From Methanobacteriota archaeon (GTDB lineage Archaea; Thermoplasmatota; Poseidoniia; Poseidoniales; Thalassarchaeaceae), in the NCBI GenBank assembly GCA_002725475.1, contig PBPH01000024.1, positions 1 through 18,536 of the forward strand: a stretch of DNA of 18,536 nucleotides. Direction: 5' to 3'. The notes under the pieces were generated by a model, which worked only from the letters and a program-made list of their open reading frames with translations, was not told the origin of the DNA and did not search any database. This document shows, in pieces, positions 14,866-18,536 of the stretch. The position numbers and the translations under genes are program-made. How positions within the stretch are numbered: position 1 is the stretch's first letter; the number at the start of each line of letters is the position of its first letter.

Positions 14866-15446
14866 TTGAATTAGATCAGAGAATTGCAGAGCAACTTACA
14901 GAGATAACGCTCAATTCATCGCTTCAGGTACGCTGTGGTTCAAGCAATGCTTTCTTAGTAACCTCTTCAATGATTGAGCCGCTGATAAATGAGTTCCAAA
15001 TGGGGGGCGTATACATCTCTGCCAGTAGGCCAGCCCCCGAATTAATTGCCACTTTTACTGAAATCGGCATCCCTGTTGATAGTATCCAATTTGTCGACTG
15101 TGTCTCATCCGCACTACTTGGGGGCACGGAAAATCCCTACACTAACATATCATACGTTGACAGTCCAATCATGCTTGAAAGCATTCTACTAAGGACCTTA
15201 TTCCATCTTAAACAGATGCCTACTGAACAGAATTTTGTGATTTTGGATTCAGTCAATGCTTTGGCAATATACAATGAAGAAAGAATGCTTGCAGAATATC
15301 TTCACACATTCATCAACACGTTCCGTGCCCGCGATGTGCTAAGTGCCGTTGTAACAGTCCCTGACCAAACTCCTCCTAGTGTTCTTGCAAATCTTGACCT
15401 ATATTGTACAGACTTAATTGATCGAGGACAAGTGGTTATTTCCTGA
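14862..15446 (+). CDS. KaiC-like protein without a P-loop
   Basis: A 194-residue cytoplasmic protein with the outline of a RecA/KaiC domain but no GxxxxGK[ST] motif; the equivalent region reads CGSSNAFLVTSSMIEPL (25-41). The Walker B-like strand remains: NFVILDSVNAL (124-134) with Asp129. FRARDVLSAVVTVPDQ (154-169) matches the following KaiC strand. I infer a non-catalytic paralogue that pairs with the ATPase. Start: TTG at 14862, sharing TTGA with the previous stop, which suggests translational coupling; no ATG occurs before residue 37. It could be remotely related to other degenerate KaiC-like archaeal families, but no named family is recognised with certainty. Confidence 0.75.
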   Translation: MIELDQRIAEQLTEITLNSSLQVRCGSSNAFLVTSSMIEPLINEFQMGGVYISASRPAPELIATFTEIGIPVDSIQFVDCVSSALLGGTENPYTNISYVDSPIMLESILLRTLFHLKQMPTEQNFVILDSVNALAIYNEERMLAEYLHTFINTFRARDVLSAVVTVPDQTPPSVLANLDLYCTDLIDRGQVVIS

Positions 15447-15450
15447 GGTG
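15445..15450 (+). promoter_or_regulatory. Shine-Dalgarno site for the GTG start at 15457
   Basis: GAGGTG overlaps the stop of the preceding gene and ends 6 bases before GTG (15457), supporting that non-ATG start. Confidence 0.65.
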
Positions 15451-15456
15451 GTTTGA

Positions 15457-16260
15457 GTGGCAAGAAAAGTAACTTTTGACCTTGAGGATGAGGAGTTCTT
15501 TGGCGAAAGAGCAAGCATCGGGTCACCTAAGTTTGACAAGATGATGAAGGGAGGTATTCCGCGAGGTTTCACTATTTTATGCATAGGAGAGCCTGGCGGT
15601 GGTATGGATTTGTTCATGAAGCAATTTACATCAGTTGCCGAAGATCCTGAAAATACAATTTTGATTTCAACGGCTGAAAGCCAAAATGAAATCCTGCAGG
15701 TTTTTCGACGTTTTGAGTGGCCACTTGACTTGAAAGTAAGAACTATCGGAGAAGAGTACAATGAGAAAGTTCTAGAGAAAGATTTGGAAGCAAGTCGTTT
15801 CAGACTTGAAGGATTTTCAATGCAAGACATTCAACGGCTTGCTCAAACTAGATTCGTTGAAGAGGATAACACTGACTACCTTACTTCACTAGCTAGCCAG
15901 ATCACATCTCTAGGCCCCTTCTTCCGATGCGCTGTTGACAATTTGGATTTCTTCTTCCAAAGAAATGAATCCCATAGAGTAATTTCGATGCTTCGTGTAA
16001 TGCAAGCACATACTCAATTGAATCGCGGTGTGCTCCTCATTTCTGCATCTAGCGGTTCAGTTGCAGAGAATATTCAAAGAGAATTAGCACTAATTTGTGA
16101 TATTGTATTTGATTTTGAAGTCAAGATGATTGCAAATACCTTTGAAACTCGTATGATTGTAAGAAAATTCAGAAATGCACCGGAAAATCTCCGAGTATAC
16201 ACTTACAGAGTCACTGATGAGGAAGGTATTACTCCAGAGACTGTGGACAGAGTTGCTTGA
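15457..16260 (+). CDS. KaiC/ArlH-like protein with a broken Walker A motif
   Basis: A 267-residue cytoplasmic protein. Its N-terminal half reads like a KaiC or ArlH domain: IGSPKFDKMMKGGIPRGFTILCIGEPGGGMDLF (21-53, with the motif at 44-51) and ILISTAESQNEILQVFRRF (68-86). The P-loop is GEPGGGMD, so the Lys and Ser/Thr that hold the nucleotide phosphates are Met50 and Asp51. A Walker B-like strand survives at FRCAVDNLDFFF (156-167) with Asp161, and LLISASSGS (193-201) matches the following strand. Phosphate binding in the normal way is unlikely, so a pseudo-ATPase is inferred. The start is a GTG with a good Shine-Dalgarno site. The gene lies 10 bases after the previous stop, and the pilin gene follows 9 bases after its own stop. 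Confidence 0.8.
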   Translation: MARKVTFDLEDEEFFGERASIGSPKFDKMMKGGIPRGFTILCIGEPGGGMDLFMKQFTSVAEDPENTILISTAESQNEILQVFRRFEWPLDLKVRTIGEEYNEKVLEKDLEASRFRLEGFSMQDIQRLAQTRFVEEDNTDYLTSLASQITSLGPFFRCAVDNLDFFFQRNESHRVISMLRVMQAHTQLNRGVLLISASSGSVAENIQRELALICDIVFDFEVKMIANTFETRMIVRKFRNAPENLRVYTYRVTDEEGITPETVDRVA

Positions 16261-16263
16261 GGT
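16259..16263 (+). promoter_or_regulatory. Shine-Dalgarno site deciding the pilin start
   Basis: GAGGT ends directly before the ATG at 16264 but 6 bases before the ATG at 16270, so the second ATG is the better start. Confidence 0.5.
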
Positions 16264-16269
16264 ATGAAA

Positions 16270-16782
16270 ATGAATGGCTTTAGCAGACAGAGAATCTCCA
16301 CAGATGAGGCAGTTTCTCCAGTAATTGCAACTATCCTTCTACTTGCAATTACTGTTTTGCTAACTGGCGCTGTTTACATGATGATATCTTCTGGAGTTCA
16401 GGCACCAAATAAAGGGGTTCCAATTGCTAAAGCCAGCGTAAGAACTCTCGATAACGGATATCAAGTTGTTACCATCAGTGAGATGAATGCACAGGTTGAG
16501 ACGTTTAAGTGCAAGTTTCAATTAATCCCTCCTGAAGGAACTAATGTCAGTACATTATCGGGATATACCTCAGATTCTGATGTTTATGGTGTATCTGGGC
16601 AGAATGTTTCATTCCAAGACCGAGATGCTGGTTTTACTGTCAATACGGGTGATTATTTCGTGATAGACGCTGCGACTTTAGGTAGTGATTCAGGAGATTG
16701 GACTTTTAGGATGATTTACGAGGGAGCAGGTGGTAGAAGCAGCGGTGAAATCTTCGCTGTATCTCTGCCGGCTTCAAATTAG
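16270..16782 (+). CDS. Archaeal type IV pilin
   Basis: A 170-residue secreted pilin. The leader MNGFSRQRISTDE is followed by AVSPVIATILLLAITVLLTG (14-33), the hallmark of archaeal pilins of the Pilin_N (DUF1628) family, in which VSPVI marks the start of the hydrophobic assembly helix. Processing by a prepilin peptidase such as the one at 11847 would occur just before this helix. The rest (45-170) is a beta-rich head with few charges, one Cys (Cys81) and several N-x-S/T sites. It ends the four-gene operon with the KaiC-like genes, which ties those ATPase-like proteins to the assembly or control of the filament. An in-frame ATG at 16264 would add only two residues. Confidence 0.88.
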   Translation: MNGFSRQRISTDEAVSPVIATILLLAITVLLTGAVYMMISSGVQAPNKGVPIAKASVRTLDNGYQVVTISEMNAQVETFKCKFQLIPPEGTNVSTLSGYTSDSDVYGVSGQNVSFQDRDAGFTVNTGDYFVIDAATLGSDSGDWTFRMIYEGAGGRSSGEIFAVSLPASN

Positions 16783-16833
16783 TCACCCCCAAAGGGCTTG
16801 AATGCACAATACCCACAGGAGTAATTGGGGAGA

Positions 16834-18102
16834 ATGGTCGATTTAGGTAAATGGAAGCCTTGGAAATCTAAGGCTGGCGATAAAGGAAAAGGTGGCTCAG
16901 TCACCATTTCTAGTAGCATCGTAACTAACCCAATTGAGTGGCCACTAGCACCGTCTAAGAGCCATATGATTCGTTGGTTGCTTTTAGCAGCCCAAGGAGA
17001 AAAGGAAGTAACCCTGAAATTTGCTGGAAAACCAGGTGAAGATGTGATATCTATGGCTCGTTGTCTAGAACAACTAAATGTCAAAATAGACATTAAAGAT
17101 GAGGAATGGGTTGTCCATGGCGTTGGCCCAAATGGCTTCAAACGACCGATCTCCGTCCTCAATTGTGGAAATTCTGGCACTACATTACGACTGCTAACAA
17201 TTGCAGCAGCTAGGTTAAATCACCCAGTAATGTTAGATGGTGACAGAACATTAAGGAAACGGCATTCTGAAACTTTGCTGAGTATTATTGAATATCTAGG
17301 TGCAAATGTTAGTCATGGAACTGATCTAGAGTCGCTTCCATACCTAGTTCATGGACCTTTAGAGCCTGGTGAGGTGACAATTGATATTAATCGCTCAAGT
17401 CAGCCTCTATCTGCTCTTCTACTCTCTATGCCAGCACTTAACGGCCAAATAAGGGTAAATCTTTCCGGAAAGGGTGTTTCTAGAAGACATGCACAACTCT
17501 CATTTGAACTTGCACGAATTACCGGTTCTACCAACGAAATTGACTGGAGGCCCCATATTAAACTAAAACCTTGGAGAGTCGAATGCCCAGATGTAGTTAA
17601 GATTCCTTCAGACCGAAGTTTGGAATCATTTGCAATATTGTATGGAATTGTTCACAATGTGGAAACAAATATTGTCAATAAACCATCAAATGAAGATTCA
17701 CTTGGGGCTGAGATTCTTGAATCACTACAATCTAGGGATGGACCTATTGAAATTGATCTTAGGGATGCAAATGATTTGCTACCACCTCTAGCCGCAATCC
17801 TTGCTTTGAGTAGCGGGGGGACGATTATAGGAGCATCTCACGCGCGTCACAAAGAGTCGAATAGAATTGAAAAAACTGTAGAGTTATTGTCTAATTTCGG
17901 AATTAAATCAAATCCTACTGAAGACGGGGTTTCAGTATTAGGAAACCAAACACCAATTCATCCTAAAGGTGTGGTAGAAACCTACGCTGATCATCGCCTG
18001 TGGATGACTGCTGCCTGTATAGGTAGCAAAGTTGGAGCTAGTTTATCTCATCCTAATTCTTACGAAGTTTCTGATCCTGATTTTCTCTCTAGAATATTGT
18101 GA
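16834..18102 (+). CDS. aroA: 3-phosphoshikimate 1-carboxyvinyltransferase (EPSP synthase)
   Basis: A 422-residue cytoplasmic enzyme that joins shikimate-3-phosphate and phosphoenolpyruvate, the sixth step of the shikimate pathway. Motifs in order: APSKSHMIRWLLLA (39-52) with Lys42 and Arg47, the PEP-binding NCGNSGTTLRLL (110-121), DGDRTLRKRHSE near 137, RSSQPLSALLLS near 190, the active-site DANDLLPPLAAILA (about 310), RHKESNRIEKT (about 338) and YADHRLWMTAA (about 384). The usual LRxRPM is LRKRHSE here, so the Pro-Met is replaced. Length is normal. The N-terminus carries an extra basic Lys/Gly-rich stretch of about 25 residues before the fold begins. A TTG at 16825 would add three residues. 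It follows the pilin by 51 bases but is unrelated in function, and ends 2 bases from the convergent mutL gene. Confidence 0.95.
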   Translation: MVDLGKWKPWKSKAGDKGKGGSVTISSSIVTNPIEWPLAPSKSHMIRWLLLAAQGEKEVTLKFAGKPGEDVISMARCLEQLNVKIDIKDEEWVVHGVGPNGFKRPISVLNCGNSGTTLRLLTIAAARLNHPVMLDGDRTLRKRHSETLLSIIEYLGANVSHGTDLESLPYLVHGPLEPGEVTIDINRSSQPLSALLLSMPALNGQIRVNLSGKGVSRRHAQLSFELARITGSTNEIDWRPHIKLKPWRVECPDVVKIPSDRSLESFAILYGIVHNVETNIVNKPSNEDSLGAEILESLQSRDGPIEIDLRDANDLLPPLAAILALSSGGTIIGASHARHKESNRIEKTVELLSNFGIKSNPTEDGVSVLGNQTPIHPKGVVETYADHRLWMTAACIGSKVGASLSHPNSYEVSDPDFLSRIL

Positions 18103-18104
18103 TG

Positions 18105-18536
18105 TTATCCGTGGCGCCCAAAGTGGTGATCTAAAGTATCAACATCTAGTTTCATGACTGTTGGCCGACCATGAACACAAGCCCAAGGGTTGTCAATGGT
18201 CCCCATGTCTGAAAGTAGGCGTCGCATTTCAGCTATTGAGAGAGTTTGATTGGCTTTCACCGCTCCTCTACAAGATTTCATGAAAGCAATTTCATCTGCT
18301 AGATTCTCTGCAACATTAAGTGGTCCGTCTTCTCCAGAAAACTGTAGTTCAGAAACAATATCAATAAGAAAGTCCTCTAATCTTTCATCCGCAGCAAGCA
18401 TGGCTGGAACTGAAACTAACGATAACGGCCCCTCATCTTTGGTGAATTCAAAACCAAGCGATAACAATCTTTCACGCATAGTTTCAACCACTGATGTTTG
18501 GACCGGAGATAGATTGAGCAATTTTGGATTAATCAA
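18105..18536 (-). CDS. mutL: DNA mismatch repair protein MutL, C-terminal part (5' end outside window)
   Basis: The frame is open to the window edge, so only the last 143 residues are seen. The TTG at 18536 is an internal codon. The segment is the MutL C-terminal dimerisation/endonuclease domain. SCRGAVKANQTLSIAEMRRLL corresponds to the conserved [AS]CRGAI[RK]A motif, shown here at residues 88-108 of the fragment in shorter form as SCRGAVKA. CVHGRPT matches the CPHGRP zinc-site motif with Val for Pro, and HHFGR near the end matches the FxR motif. These three mark nicking-type MutL. The DQHAxxERxxYE metal motif would lie upstream, outside the window. MutL acts with MutS after mismatch recognition. 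Its presence in archaea is patchy and generally ascribed to transfer from bacteria. Confidence 0.88.
   Translation of the reverse strand: MINPKLLNLSPVQTSVVETMRERLLSLGFEFTKDEGPLSLVSVPAMLAADERLEDFLIDIVSELQFSGEDGPLNVAENLADEIAFMKSCRGAVKANQTLSIAEMRRLLSDMGTIDNPWACVHGRPTVMKLDVDTLDHHFGRHG

Noticed and set aside
14104..16260. The KaiC genes as a circadian kaiABC system
   Set aside because: No kaiA or kaiB is present, the ATPase has one domain rather than two, and two of the three copies lack a working P-loop.
11847..16782. A complete archaellum operon
   Set aside because: No ArlI, ArlJ, ArlF/G or clear archaellin gene is present; only a peptidase, pilins and KaiC-like proteins are seen.
1..18536. 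Insertion sequences, integrases or phage genes
   Set aside because: No transposase or integrase motifs and no terminal inverted repeats with target duplications were found.

Overview
The window looks like chromosome from a planktonic euryarchaeon, most likely Marine Group II (Poseidoniales, Thermoplasmatota). An archaeal transcription factor B, ribosomal protein eL40, a UPF0147 protein, an archaeal-type pilin and a type II archaeal prepilin peptidase make it archaeal. Large surface proteins with thrombospondin type 3-like calcium-binding repeats, a bacterial-type mutL, moderate G+C and short spacers suit Marine Group II. The group assignment is an inference; archaeal identity is close to certain.

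Layout: (a) 1-2296, a divergent pair of envelope proteins: a membrane-anchored LVIVD-type beta-propeller (cut by the left edge) and a cupredoxin-like membrane protein. (b) 2361-7111, housekeeping: tRNA-Ala(TGC), protein-L-isoaspartate methyltransferase, TFB, adenylosuccinate synthetase, a small putative zinc protein, eL40 and an MBL-fold hydrolase. (c) 7083-11498, a small propeller-like protein and a 1245-residue calcium-repeat surface protein. (d) 11504-11770, UPF0147. (e) 11847-16779, a pilus-linked block: prepilin peptidase, a pilin-like protein with a lamin-tail domain, then a tight four-gene operon of one intact KaiC-family ATPase, two KaiC-like proteins with lost or broken P-loops, and a type IV pilin. 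(f) 16834-18536, aroA and the 3' end of mutL (cut by the right edge).

The most interesting part is block (e). The repeated RecA/KaiC-like genes run from canonical P-loop (GxxxxGKT) to none to degenerate (GEPGGGMD), and are translationally linked to a pilin. Just upstream sit a TATA box, a nested inverted repeat that abuts it and a perfect palindrome between it and the predicted transcription start. This could be a regulated ATPase/pseudo-ATPase assembly acting on a pilus-like or archaellum-like structure; that function is inferred, not shown.

Promoters follow two modes. Several first genes have a TATA-like element about 25-30 bases before the start codon, implying leaderless mRNA. Others (TFB, UPF0147, operon-internal genes) have Shine-Dalgarno motifs. 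Three divergent gene pairs appear to share one near-symmetric TATA element.
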